The position numbers and the translations under genes were made by a program. The notes under the pieces were generated by a model. It saw only the letters and a list, made by a program, of their open reading frames with translations. It was not told where the DNA came from and did not search any database. From Rhodocyclaceae bacterium UBA5602 (lineage in GTDB: Bacteria; Pseudomonadota; Gammaproteobacteria; Burkholderiales; Rhodocyclaceae), in the NCBI GenBank assembly GCA_002424865.1, contig DILC01000048.1:764-24443 (forward strand): a stretch of 23,680 nt of DNA, in the 5' to 3' direction. Of this stretch, positions 1 to 7,141 are shown piece by piece (positions within the stretch are counted from its first letter, which is position 1; each line of letters begins with the position of its first letter).

Positions 1-620
1 ATGAGCCGGACGCGGCCGCTGTCGGGGGCGGCTTCGGGGTCGGCTTTTGCGTTATTCAGGGCGCGTATGGTCAGATTGTTTTGCGTCCATACCGCAACGT
101 CATGCGGGTAGTCGCCGACAGCAATTTCTATGGTGTCGCCATCGCGTGCCAGCGCAGCGGCCTGGGCTATGCTGCGGATGGCTTTGCCGTGTCCGACGGT
201 GATTGTCCGGCCAGCTTTTCGGCCAGTGGTTGCCAGGTTCGTGGCGGGCGTTGCCTCTGCGGGAATCACGATCAGCTCGCCAGTCGGGGCGCGGCGAATT
301 TCGCCGCGATAGGGTGGGGCTTCAGGCAGCGTGTCTTCGCGCATTGGGTCGCTATTGCTGTCAGTTTGCGCGGCGCTCCAGGGGCTGTGCAATAGGGCTG
401 CAGCACACACGGCGCAGAGTAAAAAATGCCCGCTGCGGCGGGGAGTTGCCTTGGGCCGGACGCTGCATTTTGTTGTGTTGTGGTTGGCATTAGTCAGCAG
501 GCAGATGGCTGACCGGCGTGTGAATCGCCATCCAGACGTTAAACCCGCCGTCTTGTCAGCGCCGACTTTTTTTGTTGTAGATTCACCGGCGCTGCTTTTA
601 ATCAAGGAGGAATTGTTCAT
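1..620 (-). CDS. Secreted right-handed parallel beta-helix (pectin-lyase-like) protein, N-terminal part; cut by the left edge
   Basis: The minus-strand reading frame stays open from the left edge to an ATG at 620. It encodes a basic stretch (PRRSG), a hydrophobic segment (FLLCAVCAAALL) and a small-residue end (WSAAQ), which together look like a signal peptide. A typical entry into a parallel beta-helix follows: repeated Ala positions, then DGDTIEIAVGDYPHDVAVW and NLTIRAL. In pectin-lyase-fold proteins this pattern starts the first coils; such proteins bind or cleave polysaccharides, or are structural. The catalytic part is outside the window, so no activity can be assigned. The start is unresolved. 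The only in-frame starts upstream of the signal peptide are ATG 620 and TTG 605, and both would give about 60 residues before the hydrophobic core and overlap the divergent gene at 619. A GTG inside the signal peptide is too late. A frame error in this short stretch is possible. Confidence 0.65.
   Translation of the reverse strand, partial: MNNSSLIKSSAGESTTKKVGADKTAGLTSGWRFTRRSAICLLTNANHNTTKCSVRPKATPRRSGHFLLCAVCAAALLHSPWSAAQTDSNSDPMREDTLPEAPPYRGEIRRAPTGELIVIPAEATPATNLATTGRKAGRTITVGHGKAIRSIAQAAALARDGDTIEIAVGDYPHDVAVWTQNNLTIRALNNAKADPEAAPDSGRVRL
547..573 (+). repeat. Dispersed repeat, copy 1
   Basis: This is one of seven related sequences in the window. Read on the minus strand it gives AAAAGTCGGCGCTG then ACAAGACGGCGGG. 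It matches copy 5 at 26 of 27 positions, although copy 5 lies 14 kb away in an unrelated gene. It sits upstream of the small membrane protein at 619. Confidence 0.7.
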
Positions 621-828
621 GTTTTCCATGTTATTACAATGGGTTGGCCGTTTGGCTGCAGTGGCTGGGGTTCTGTTGAGCGCTATTGTGGGCTTGTTGC
701 GCTTGCAGGGGCATTATTTTTTGGGGGGCTTTCAGGCGGGGACTTTGTTGCTCGCCGGGATGAGCCTGATGATGACTGCTTGCTTGTGCTATTTGGTGAG
801 AATTGAGCAAAGTTTAACCAGAAGATAA
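619..828 (+). CDS. Small two-helix membrane protein (69 aa), unknown function
   Basis: I do not recognise a family. The start is well supported: an AAGGAGG ribosome binding site at 604-610 lies 8 bases before ATG 619. The 69-residue product has two hydrophobic segments, roughly residues 9-27 (LAAVAGVLLSAIVGLL region) and 40-61 (AGTLLLAGMSLMMTACLCYL region). They are separated by a short Gly-rich loop with His and Tyr, and the C-terminus is basic (QSLTRR). This fits a small inner-membrane protein. Its start codon overlaps the possible start of the divergent beta-helix gene, so the two may share a regulatory region. The next 430 bases contain no further gene, so it seems to be transcribed alone. 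Confidence 0.6.
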   Translation: MFSMLLQWVGRLAAVAGVLLSAIVGLLRLQGHYFLGGFQAGTLLLAGMSLMMTACLCYLVRIEQSLTRR

Positions 829-1259
829 AAAGTTAAAACGCGCCTGTCTCCATTTGGCTTTTTCATCGCCATGCATTCGAAAAATAGTTCTTCATCGTTC
901 TTCAGGTTGGCTGCGCTGACCTGGCTGGTGAGGTACGCGCGTAAACGAGGATCAGCCTGCTGTATCTGCAGGCGCCGCCGGTTTGGGGCTGGTCAAGAGG
1001 GCTCAGATTTTCTGATTAACGGCATAGACCTTGCCTGATACGGCTCTTTTTCTCCTGAATTCGCTGCATTTTTAGATTTTTATTGACGCAATGCAGCATT
1101 GGTTGACCTAGATCAAATAAACTTCGCCTGCTGATCGTGCAGACTGCGAAAGCTTGTCACCCCAAGGTGCGGTTGATCAACCCGGGCTGGATGTGGGCGG
1201 ATGGAGCGGTTGGTTTGGTTTATTTTCGAGGTTTTAAACGTGGAGAACGCAAGTTGAAG
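829..1259. other. Intergenic stretch holding the upstream region of the DUF1329 gene
   Basis: There is no convincing gene here. A stretch of about 65 codons is open on the minus strand (roughly 797-991) but has no usable start and is preceded by a stop codon. The only clear signal is the FNR-type box at 1103-1116. The last 120 bases are the presumed 5' leader of the DUF1329 gene. Confidence 0.6.
1103..1116 (+). promoter_or_regulatory. FNR/Anr-type binding site
   Basis: TTGACCTAGATCAA matches the FNR-family consensus TTGAT-N4-ATCAA at nine of ten defined positions. It is centred about 150 bases upstream of the DUF1329 start. As a class II activator site near -41.5 it would place the transcription start close to 1150. 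That placement is inference, because no clear -10 element was identified. Confidence 0.6.
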
Positions 1260-2576
1260 ATGAAGATGAAGATCATGAGCAAAACACTTGCTGCCAGCCT
1301 GGCTATGGGCCTGCTGGGAGCGGCCACAGGCGCTGCAACGGCAGCAACCGATGCGGAAATTGATGCCTTTATGAATCCTTACGCCAAAGGTTTTCCTTCG
1401 GCGCCGGGCGTTAAAGAGGGTGTGTTGGTCGACAAGAATAATGCTGATCAATTCAAGTCAGTGCTGCTTCCCCGGATTTACGACCAAATCAAGGCGGGTA
1501 ATACGTCCTTCACGATTGGTAAGCAGTTGAGCGCCCCGCCACCGGCGGTTTTTGTCGCCGCATCCAAGAAGTCAGCCGAAACCGCCAAGGTTGAATTTGG
1601 CAAGGGCCGTATTTCCGGCTATCAAGGGGGGATGCCTTTCCCTTACGAGCCTTCGCTAAGCGATCCGAATGCAGGTGAAAAGCTGGCCTGGAATGTGCGC
1701 TATGGCCTTGAGATTCCTGATGATGTCCAGCTCGGGCCTTTCGTTTGGGAATATCGCGATGCCAACACGGGCAAGATTAACCGTACCGTCGATCTGGATC
1801 CTTCCTTTATCTCGAACACCGGCTTTAGGACAATGAACAAGCCTGAGCATATGGCGGGTTCTGAAGAGTTCTTCAATATGGACATGATCACGGTCAAGTC
1901 CCCTCAGGATTTGAAAGGCACAGGTTTGTTGCTCAAGCGCCGTGTGGATAGTTCGCGGGATGATGATGGACAGCTTTACCTCGGCTTCCAGCGCCGTGCG
2001 CGCCGCTTGTCTACTTCTGCAACAACGGATCCGTTCCTGGGTTCGAACGTGATGATCGAAGAGTTCCGTGGGTTCAATGGCAAAATCAACGATTTCACCT
2101 GGAAATACCTCGGCACAAAAAATCTTCTGATGGCTTACTACTCGCATAAAGATGCCAAATTGCGGGATGACTATAAAACCGCTGACTGGCGTCCGACCGC
2201 CTTTAAGGGCAAGGGGCAGTGCTGGGCTGATGTGCCGTGGAGCTTGCGCAAGACTTACATCATAGAAATGTCGCCCAAGCGTGCTGACCATCCCGTTTCC
2301 AAGCGCACCATGTACATTGATGCTGAATCGTTCCATGTCGCGGTCAGCGAGGTTTATGACCGCAAGGGCGAGTTGTGGAAGCTTTGGGTGCAGGGTATCG
2401 GCCATCCGAGCGGCCAGTTGCCTGCTGTCGCGAAAAAAGGCGTCTGGGTTTGGGATGCTGACTCGATGATCGACCTGCAAGCGGGTCAGTGCACCACGCT
2501 GAACTTCCGCATGACCTCACTGGAAGCCGTACCGGCGAGTGTGTATACGATCGAATATATTCGCTCGCGCCAGTAA
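1260..2576 (+). CDS. DUF1329 family periplasmic protein (LolA-like fold)
   Basis: The 438-residue product starts with a signal peptide (KTLAASLAMGLLGAATGAATAA). It then follows the DUF1329 pattern: an early DAFMNPYAKGFP segment, the GMPFPYEP segment, a central block with RDANTGKI, LLLKRRVDSS and DGQLYLGFQRRARRL, and C-terminal ECWADVPW-like, YVIEM-like and RTMYIDAESF segments. DUF1329 proteins are related to LolA-type lipoprotein-sorting folds and often occur with DUF1302 beta-barrels; a DUF1302 gene lies at 19739. Their exact substrate is not established. The start is ambiguous. ATG 1260, 1266 and 1275 are in frame, and TTG 1254 is better spaced from the GGAG at 1242-1245. The gene appears monocistronic, with an FNR-type box upstream and a strong terminator directly downstream. 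Confidence 0.85.
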   Translation: MKMKIMSKTLAASLAMGLLGAATGAATAATDAEIDAFMNPYAKGFPSAPGVKEGVLVDKNNADQFKSVLLPRIYDQIKAGNTSFTIGKQLSAPPPAVFVAASKKSAETAKVEFGKGRISGYQGGMPFPYEPSLSDPNAGEKLAWNVRYGLEIPDDVQLGPFVWEYRDANTGKINRTVDLDPSFISNTGFRTMNKPEHMAGSEEFFNMDMITVKSPQDLKGTGLLLKRRVDSSRDDDGQLYLGFQRRARRLSTSATTDPFLGSNVMIEEFRGFNGKINDFTWKYLGTKNLLMAYYSHKDAKLRDDYKTADWRPTAFKGKGQCWADVPWSLRKTYIIEMSPKRADHPVSKRTMYIDAESFHVAVSEVYDRKGELWKLWVQGIGHPSGQLPAVAKKGVWVWDADSMIDLQAGQCTTLNFRMTSLEAVPASVYTIEYIRSRQ

Positions 2577-2595
2577 GCCAGTATTGTGTTTGCCT

Positions 2596-2640
2596 AAACA
2601 GGCCGCCTGCATGTTTGCAGGCGGCCTGTTTGTTTATGTT
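2596..2640 (+). terminator. Rho-independent terminator after the DUF1329 gene
   Basis: A perfect 16-bp stem pairs 2596-2611 (AAACAGGCCGCCTGCA) with 2616-2631, closed by a TGTT loop and followed by a T-rich tail. It begins 19 bases after the DUF1329 stop codon. Confidence 0.9.
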
Positions 2641-2665
2641 GGCACGGCTGAAAAGAATGGAAAAG

Positions 2666-2683
2666 AATGGGGTCGGACACGAT
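2666..2683 (+). repeat. Left inverted repeat of the REP-type transposase element
   Basis: AATGGGGTCGGACACGAT here is the reverse complement of 3439-3456 with one mismatch in 18. The two copies bracket the transposase gene and probably mark the element's left end. Confidence 0.75.
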
Positions 2684-2732
2684 ATTTCCGGTATTATCAG
2701 GACTCTCTCTTCTCAGTAGGTGCTGTCTTTCC

Positions 2733-3449
2733 ATGGCTCGCCTTCCTCGCTACGTCATTCCCGGCCAACCTCAGCATATCATTCAGCGCGGCAATAATCG
2801 TCAAGTGATCTTTACCGCTGAAGCGGATTACCGATTCTTTCAAGACTCCTTGGTCGAAGCGGCTGAACGGTTCGGCCTCGCCATTCATGCTTATGTATGG
2901 ATGACGAATCATATTCATTTGCTCGCCACACCGAGCCGCGAGGACAGTATCAGCAAGACGCTGCAATCGTTGGGGCGACGCTACGTGCAGTATTTCAATT
3001 ACACCTATCGACGCAGTGGTACGCTGTGGGAGGGAAGGTACCGGGCGACGGTAGTGGATAGCGAGCAATATCTGTTGACGCTGATGCGTTACATTGAGAT
3101 GAACCCGGTGCGTGCCGGGATGGTGGTCAATCCGGCGGATTATCCGTGGTCAAGTCACCAGCGTAATGCCTATGGTGATACAGGACTCAATGCAAGTTGG
3201 CTGGCTGCACATGATGAATACCTGCGGCTTGGATTGGATGCGATCGAGCGGCAAACAGCGTATCGAGCATTGTTTCACTCTACGCTAGCTACAGATGATC
3301 TTGCCGCGATCCGCGATTGCACGCATAAGGGCTGGGCGCTAGGCAGCGAGAAATTCATAAAGCAAATGGAGAAGCAAAGTAAACGACAGGCTGTATCCAA
3401 AGGGGTGGGCAGACCTAGAAAGCCAATAGAGTCAAATAATCGTGTCTGA
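2733..3449 (+). CDS. REP-associated tyrosine transposase (RAYT, Y1/HUH family)
   Basis: The 238-residue product begins MARLPRYVIPGQPQHIIQRG, the usual RAYT start. It then shows GNNRQVIF, the HUH metal-binding motif within WMTNHIHLL, the GTLWEGRYRA segment, and the conserved RYIEMNPVRAGMV followed by DYPWSSH. RAYTs are single-strand DNA endonucleases, domesticated relatives of IS200/IS605 TnpA, that act on REP-type palindromes. The length is normal or slightly long, and the gene looks intact. ATG 2733 is preferred because the family starts here; in-frame codons continue upstream into the left inverted repeat. The stop codon (3447-3449) lies inside the right inverted repeat, so gene and element share an edge. 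No second insertion-sequence gene is present. Confidence 0.9.
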   Translation: MARLPRYVIPGQPQHIIQRGNNRQVIFTAEADYRFFQDSLVEAAERFGLAIHAYVWMTNHIHLLATPSREDSISKTLQSLGRRYVQYFNYTYRRSGTLWEGRYRATVVDSEQYLLTLMRYIEMNPVRAGMVVNPADYPWSSHQRNAYGDTGLNASWLAAHDEYLRLGLDAIERQTAYRALFHSTLATDDLAAIRDCTHKGWALGSEKFIKQMEKQSKRQAVSKGVGRPRKPIESNNRV

Positions 3450-3456
3450 CCCCATT
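3439..3456 (-). repeat. Right inverted repeat of the REP-type transposase element
   Basis: ATCGTGTCTGACCCCATT pairs with the left repeat at 2666-2683. A T-rich tract follows. A partial extra copy (CTGACCCCATTTTT) occurs at 3500-3513, which suggests two successive element ends or an internal duplication. Confidence 0.75.
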
Positions 3457-3573
3457 TTTGTGTTTTATTTTTTTTGTTTTTGTTTTTGTTTTCTGTGACC
3501 TGACCCCATTTTTGCTGACTCTTTTTGCTTCAGGGCTTGCACCGTCGCGGTAGCGGGCGGTGTTGCGCGGTAG

Positions 3574-5016
3574 CTAGGAAACCCGTCCATAAATATCTTC
3601 CAGCCGCACGATGTCATCCTCGCCCAGATACCCGCCGGATTGCACTTCGATCATTTCCAGATCGATCTTGCCCAGGTTTTCCAGGCGATGCACGATGCCT
3701 AACGGGATGTAGGTGGATTCGTTTTCTGAGAGCAACAGCATTTCTTCACCCCGTGTGACTTGGGCTGTGCCTCTGACCACGATCCAGTGCTCGGCGCGGT
3801 GGTGGTGTTTTTGCAGCGAGAGCTGTTTGCCGGGCTTGACGATGATGCGTTTGACCTGATAGCGGTCGCCCTGCACGATGCCTTGGTAGCTGCCCCAGGG
3901 GCGGTGCACGTGCATGTGCAAGTCAATTTCGCTGCGGCCGTCTTGTTTGAGCTTTTCGACAATTTTCTTGACGTCTTGTGTGCGGTTTTTCGGGGCGATG
4001 AGTACGGCATCCGCCGTTTCGATGACCACCATGTCGGTCAGGCCTATGGTTGCCACCAGCCGCGATTCGGCGCGGATGAGGTTATTGGTGGAGTCATGCG
4101 CGATCACGTCGCCCACGCAGGTATTGCCGGAAAAGTCGGCGCTGGCGCTACGGCACAGGGTGTCCCAGGCGCCGATGTCGTTCCAGCCGGCGGTGAGCGG
4201 GATGACAATGCCATCATCCGTTTTTTCCATGAGGGCATAGTCGATGGAGTCAGCCCGGCAGGCGGCAAAGGCTTCGCTGTCCAGGCGGATAAAGTCGAGG
4301 TCAAGCCTGGCGTGCTCGACGGCGGCTTGTGCAGGCGCGCTGATGTCGGGTGCGAGTTGATCCAGCGTTTGCAGGTACTGATCCGCGCGGAACAGAAACA
4401 TGCCGCTGTTCCAGTAGTATTCGCCTGAATCAAGGTAGCCTTGCGCGGTGGCGACACCAGGCTTTTCCACAAAACGGTCAATGGCAAAACCATCGTTCAC
4501 TGCATCGCCTCGGTGAATATAGCCATAGCCCGTTTCGGGGCGTTCGGGCGTAATGCCAAAGGTGACGAACTGCCCGGCCACCGCGTGGGGCAGCCCCCGC
4601 GCCACCGCTTGTTGAAAGGCGGCAACGTCTGCGACGACATGGTCAGAAGGCAACACCAGCATGAGCGGGGCTTGTCCGTCGCGGCAACACCAGGCGGCTA
4701 CGGCAGCCAGCGCAGGTGCGGTGTTGCGGGCAGCGGGTTCGAGCAGAATGTCGGCCTTGACGCCAATTTCGCGGATCTGCTCGGCGACTAAAAAGCGGTG
4801 CGCTTCATTGGTGATCAACACCGGGCGCCCCAAGTCGGGAAAGCCCTTGAGCCGCAACAGCGTGGCTTGCAAAAGCGAGTGTTCGCCCAAAAGGCGTAAA
4901 AACTGCTTGGGATATTGCGAGCGCGATAACGGCCATAGCCGCGTGCCAGAGCCGCCGCATAAAAGGACGGGAACCATCTTGGGCTGATTGTTGCTGTGCA
5001 TGGCGGTGTTATTCAT
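3574..5016 (-). CDS. manC: Mannose-1-phosphate guanylyltransferase / mannose-6-phosphate isomerase (bifunctional)
   Basis: The enzyme makes GDP-mannose from mannose-1-phosphate and GTP, and its C-terminal cupin domain isomerises fructose-6-phosphate and mannose-6-phosphate. The N-terminal nucleotidyltransferase shows the signature GGSGTRLWPLSR followed by YPKQF. Further on are FVEKP, YYWNSGMFLF and the AGWNDIGAWD segment. The C-terminal isomerase part has RPWGSYQ, KPGKQLSLQKHHHRAEHW and the end block IPLGIVHRLEN. The length of about 480 residues is normal for the two-domain family (CpsB/ManC/AlgA). ATG 5016 was chosen for convenience; TTG 5031, ATG 5001 and ATG 4977 are alternatives, and none has a good ribosome binding site. 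The gene is divergent from the tyrosine phosphatase at 5337. GDP-mannose supply fits an exopolysaccharide role. Confidence 0.93.
   Translation of the reverse strand: MNNTAMHSNNQPKMVPVLLCGGSGTRLWPLSRSQYPKQFLRLLGEHSLLQATLLRLKGFPDLGRPVLITNEAHRFLVAEQIREIGVKADILLEPAARNTAPALAAVAAWCCRDGQAPLMLVLPSDHVVADVAAFQQAVARGLPHAVAGQFVTFGITPERPETGYGYIHRGDAVNDGFAIDRFVEKPGVATAQGYLDSGEYYWNSGMFLFRADQYLQTLDQLAPDISAPAQAAVEHARLDLDFIRLDSEAFAACRADSIDYALMEKTDDGIVIPLTAGWNDIGAWDTLCRSASADFSGNTCVGDVIAHDSTNNLIRAESRLVATIGLTDMVVIETADAVLIAPKNRTQDVKKIVEKLKQDGRSEIDLHMHVHRPWGSYQGIVQGDRYQVKRIIVKPGKQLSLQKHHHRAEHWIVVRGTAQVTRGEEMLLLSENESTYIPLGIVHRLENLGKIDLEMIEVQSGGYLGEDDIVRLEDIYGRVS
4129..4154 (-). repeat. Dispersed repeat, copy 2 (inside manC)
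   Basis: The plus strand reads GGAAAAGTCGGCGCTGGC then GCTACGGC. The 16-base core is identical to copy 5. In manC it encodes SASADFSG, between the nucleotidyltransferase motifs. Confidence 0.65.
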
Positions 5017-5336
5017 AAGTTTGCTTGTCAAGTCTTTTAAACTGAACGCTGGATGGATCCGCTAGGTTTTCATTTTCAGCAAGATGGACTGGGTTTGTTG
5101 CCTTGCGGTGGTTGACGGGGCGTGTTTGCGGGAACGGGTGTGCAAGTGCGGGTACAGGTGAAGGTATAAATGAGGGTGAAAATGGGTGTGCAAAAGAGAT
5201 TGTCCATGTTATCAAAACTCGCAGGCATCTTTGCTGGCGGGCCTGTCTTGTTGCGCAATGTTTTTGTTTGCGGGGCCTGGATGTCGGCAAGGCATCGTGG
5301 GGCGCCGGGAATGATGGCAGGGATGGCGCGTTGCGC
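5017..5336. other. Divergent intergenic region between manC and the phosphatase
   Basis: This region holds the promoters of two divergent genes, which I could not place. It contains a hexamer-periodic tract (5133-5197) and a possible 56-codon reading frame (5170-5340) that ends on the phosphatase start codon. No RNA gene or terminator is apparent. Confidence 0.5.
5133..5197 (+). repeat. Degenerate 6-bp periodic tract
   Basis: Cut into hexamers the tract reads TGCAAG, TGCGGG, TACAGG, TGAAGG, TATAAA, TGAGGG, TGAAAA, TGGGTG, TGCAAA. Most units begin with TG and end in purines. This looks like an eroded hexanucleotide repeat upstream of the phosphatase gene. Confidence 0.5.
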
Positions 5337-5340
5337 ATGA
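5170..5340 (+). CDS. Possible small coding frame (56 aa) coupled to the phosphatase
   Basis: An open frame starts at ATG 5170 after a GAAGG-like ribosome binding site and ends with a TGA sharing bases with the phosphatase ATG (ATGA overlap at 5337-5340). The predicted peptide is basic at the N-terminus with a moderately hydrophobic middle (LAGIFAGGPVLL). No family is recognised. It begins inside the hexamer-periodic tract, so it may be a chance frame, or a leader peptide that couples translation to the phosphatase. Confidence 0.3.
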   Translation: MRVKMGVQKRLSMLSKLAGIFAGGPVLLRNVFVCGAWMSARHRGAPGMMAGMARCA

Positions 5341-5837
5341 GCCAGCAAAAAATATTGTTTGTCTGCACGGGAAATATCTGCCGCTCGCCGACGGCGGAAG
5401 GGGTGGCGCGTGCCTTGGCGGCCAGGCTGGGGGTGGCGCACTTGTTCTTGTTTGACTCTGCAGGCACACAGGGATTTCACGCCGGGGAGCCGCCGGATGC
5501 GCGCGCAGTGAAGGCCGCTGCACAGCGAGGGTATGACTTGTCTGGCTTGCGTGCGCGGCAGGTGGTGGAGAAGGATTTTGCCCGGTTCGACTATGTGCTG
5601 GCCATGGATCAAGGCCATTTGCAGTCTTTGGCAAAACGCTGTCCGCCGGCGGCAAAAGATCGTTTGGGTTTGTTTCTTGACTATGCGCAGGCAAGTGCCG
5701 TGGCTGAGCCTGCTTTGGCAGGGGGTGTGCCAGACCCTTACTACGGCGGGCCTGAAGGGTTTGAATATGTGCTGGATGTGGTTGAGGCCACGGCGCAGCG
5801 GCTGATCCGGCATTTGCTGGCGCGGGCGGTTGATTGA
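5337..5837 (+). CDS. Low-molecular-weight protein-tyrosine phosphatase (Wzb type)
   Basis: The 166-residue product starts MSQQKILFVCTGNICRSPTA and contains the phosphatase loop C-T-G-N-I-C-R-S (CX5R) at residues 10-17. It also has the AGTQGFH and PPDARAVKAA segments and the general acid within GVPDPYYGG near the C-terminus. All catalytic elements of the family are present and the length is usual. Such enzymes remove phosphate from tyrosine kinases of the Wzc type and so regulate exopolysaccharide assembly; that role is inferred from the neighbouring sugar-nucleotide genes. ATG 5337 is chosen because the family begins just before the KILFVC strand. Reading upstream stays open but shows no family similarity. 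The gene converges with the PLP decarboxylase gene. Confidence 0.92.
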   Translation: MSQQKILFVCTGNICRSPTAEGVARALAARLGVAHLFLFDSAGTQGFHAGEPPDARAVKAAAQRGYDLSGLRARQVVEKDFARFDYVLAMDQGHLQSLAKRCPPAAKDRLGLFLDYAQASAVAEPALAGGVPDPYYGGPEGFEYVLDVVEATAQRLIRHLLARAVD

Positions 5838-5848
5838 TGCGGAAAATG

Positions 5849-5870
5849 GGGTTTCAATGTTTTGAATCCC
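5849..5870. terminator. Weak hairpin between convergent genes
   Basis: GGGTTTCAA (5849-5857) pairs with TTGAATCCC (5862-5870), with one mismatch, around a TGTT loop. It lies between the convergent phosphatase and PLP decarboxylase genes and could serve both strands. There is no real T tract. Confidence 0.3.
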
Positions 5871-5908
5871 GTCCGGGCCCTCGTCGGCCTGCGCAGCTGG
5901 CGGGGGAT

Positions 5909-7129
5909 TTACAGCAGGACTTCTGTGGCTGCTGGATGCGATAAAAATCCTTGCGGGCTGGCGCTCGCGCCATATGCGCCGGACTGAAAAATCACGAATA
6001 AATCGCCCGGTTCGGCCATGGGTAAGTTGATTTTATCGGCCAGGAGATCGAGCGGCGTGCACAAGGGGCCGACGACACTGACGGTTTCTGTTCTCCTATG
6101 TGCTGATTGCGTAGCGGAAGTTTGCGCCAGTGCCGCAGGGTAATTGCGGCGGATCACCTGGCCGAAGTTGCCGCTGGCTGCCAGATGGTGATTCAGCCCG
6201 CCATCGGTGACGAGGTAAGTGTGCCCGCGCGAGACTTTTTTATCGACAATGCGGGTGACATAAATCCCGGCTTCGCCCACCAGATAACGGCCGAGCTCAA
6301 GATGCAGGGCGGCTTCTGGCATACGTTGCGCGGCGTCCTGCGCAATCTCGGTTAACGCGGTGACAATCGGCGAAAGTTCCAGCGGCGATTCGTGCGCGAA
6401 ATAGGGAATGCCAAAACCGCCGCCGAGGTTGAGCGTTTTGATCGGCGCCGGGGCGTGTTCAGCCAAGTGTAACGCCAGCTGGTAACTGGCGCGCTGTGCG
6501 GCGGCGATGGATTCGCCATTCAGGTTTTGCGAGCCGGCAAAAATGTGCAGGCCTTCAAACGTGAGGTGTGAACTGAAGCGCCCCCAATCGTTAAGCAAGT
6601 CGGGCACGATTTCTTCATCCATGCCAAACGGCCGCGGCCCGCCGCCCATGCGCATGCCAGCGCCCTTGGGCTCAAAGGCGGGATTGATGCGCAGCGCCAC
6701 GCGCGCTTTGCGTCCAAGCTTTTGCGCGATGGCGGCCAGGCGCGTGAGTTCATTGATGGATTCTGCGTTAATCAACACGCCAGCGGCCACGGCTTCTTCC
6801 AGCTCGCTATCGCGTTTGCCGGGTCCGGCAAAGCTGATGCGGTGAGGATTGATGCCCGCCTGCAAGGCAAGATCAAGCTCACCGGCCGAGGCGATGTCTA
6901 CGCCATCGACAAGCGCTGAGATGGCACGAACCAAGGGTGGGTAAGGGTTGGCTTTGATGGCGTAATGAATGCCGATGGCCGCTGGCAAGAGGATGCGTAA
7001 ATCCTGGATGCGCTGCCGGATGCGCTGGCTGTCATAAGCATACAAAGGCGTGCCGTGTTCTGCCGCTAATTGCGCGATAGGGCGATTGGCGAAAAATTGA
7101 TTGTCCTGGACAAAGAAAAGTGTCGGCAT
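5909..7129 (-). CDS. PLP-dependent decarboxylase, exosortase A system-associated (fold III, LysA-like)
   Basis: This 406-residue enzyme belongs to the fold III family of diaminopimelate/ornithine decarboxylases. The lysine that binds PLP is K59 in HYAIKANPYP. The glycine-rich phosphate loop is LGGGFGIPY (residues 235-243), followed by LELGRYLVGEAG (277-288). The catalytic cysteine is C357 in GPLCTPLD, and the C-terminal PLP contact is FQSGAYGASAS. The closest named group I know is the exosortase A-associated decarboxylase set, whose substrate is not established. A short non-conserved insert (about 336-349) contains one copy of the CGTAGCGGA short repeat. Its ATG lies 12 bases after the stop of the acyl-CoA ligase gene, so the two are one operon, and they probably act on a common acyl or amino-acid intermediate. 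Confidence 0.88.
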   Translation of the reverse strand: MPTLFFVQDNQFFANRPIAQLAAEHGTPLYAYDSQRIRQRIQDLRILLPAAIGIHYAIKANPYPPLVRAISALVDGVDIASAGELDLALQAGINPHRISFAGPGKRDSELEEAVAAGVLINAESINELTRLAAIAQKLGRKARVALRINPAFEPKGAGMRMGGGPRPFGMDEEIVPDLLNDWGRFSSHLTFEGLHIFAGSQNLNGESIAAAQRASYQLALHLAEHAPAPIKTLNLGGGFGIPYFAHESPLELSPIVTALTEIAQDAAQRMPEAALHLELGRYLVGEAGIYVTRIVDKKVSRGHTYLVTDGGLNHHLAASGNFGQVIRRNYPAALAQTSATQSAHRRTETVSVVGPLCTPLDLLADKINLPMAEPGDLFVIFQSGAYGASASPQGFLSHPAATEVLL

Positions 7130-7141
7130 GGGTTTGCTGGC

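Noticed and set aside
81..395. Short plus-strand frames near the left edge
   Set aside because: They oppose the beta-helix coding frame, which has a signal peptide and fold-specific pattern.
797..991. Open minus-strand stretch of about 65 codons beside the small membrane protein gene
   Set aside because: A stop codon precedes it, it has no usable start and no recognised family. It could be a gene remnant but cannot be supported.
1656..2480. A 274-codon open frame on the minus strand across the DUF1329 gene
   Set aside because: It has no family features and lies fully opposite a gene with a signal peptide and recognised motifs. It is a codon-usage shadow.
3760..4428. Long frame opposite manC
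   Set aside because: It is antisense to conserved manC motifs and has no ribosome binding site or family.
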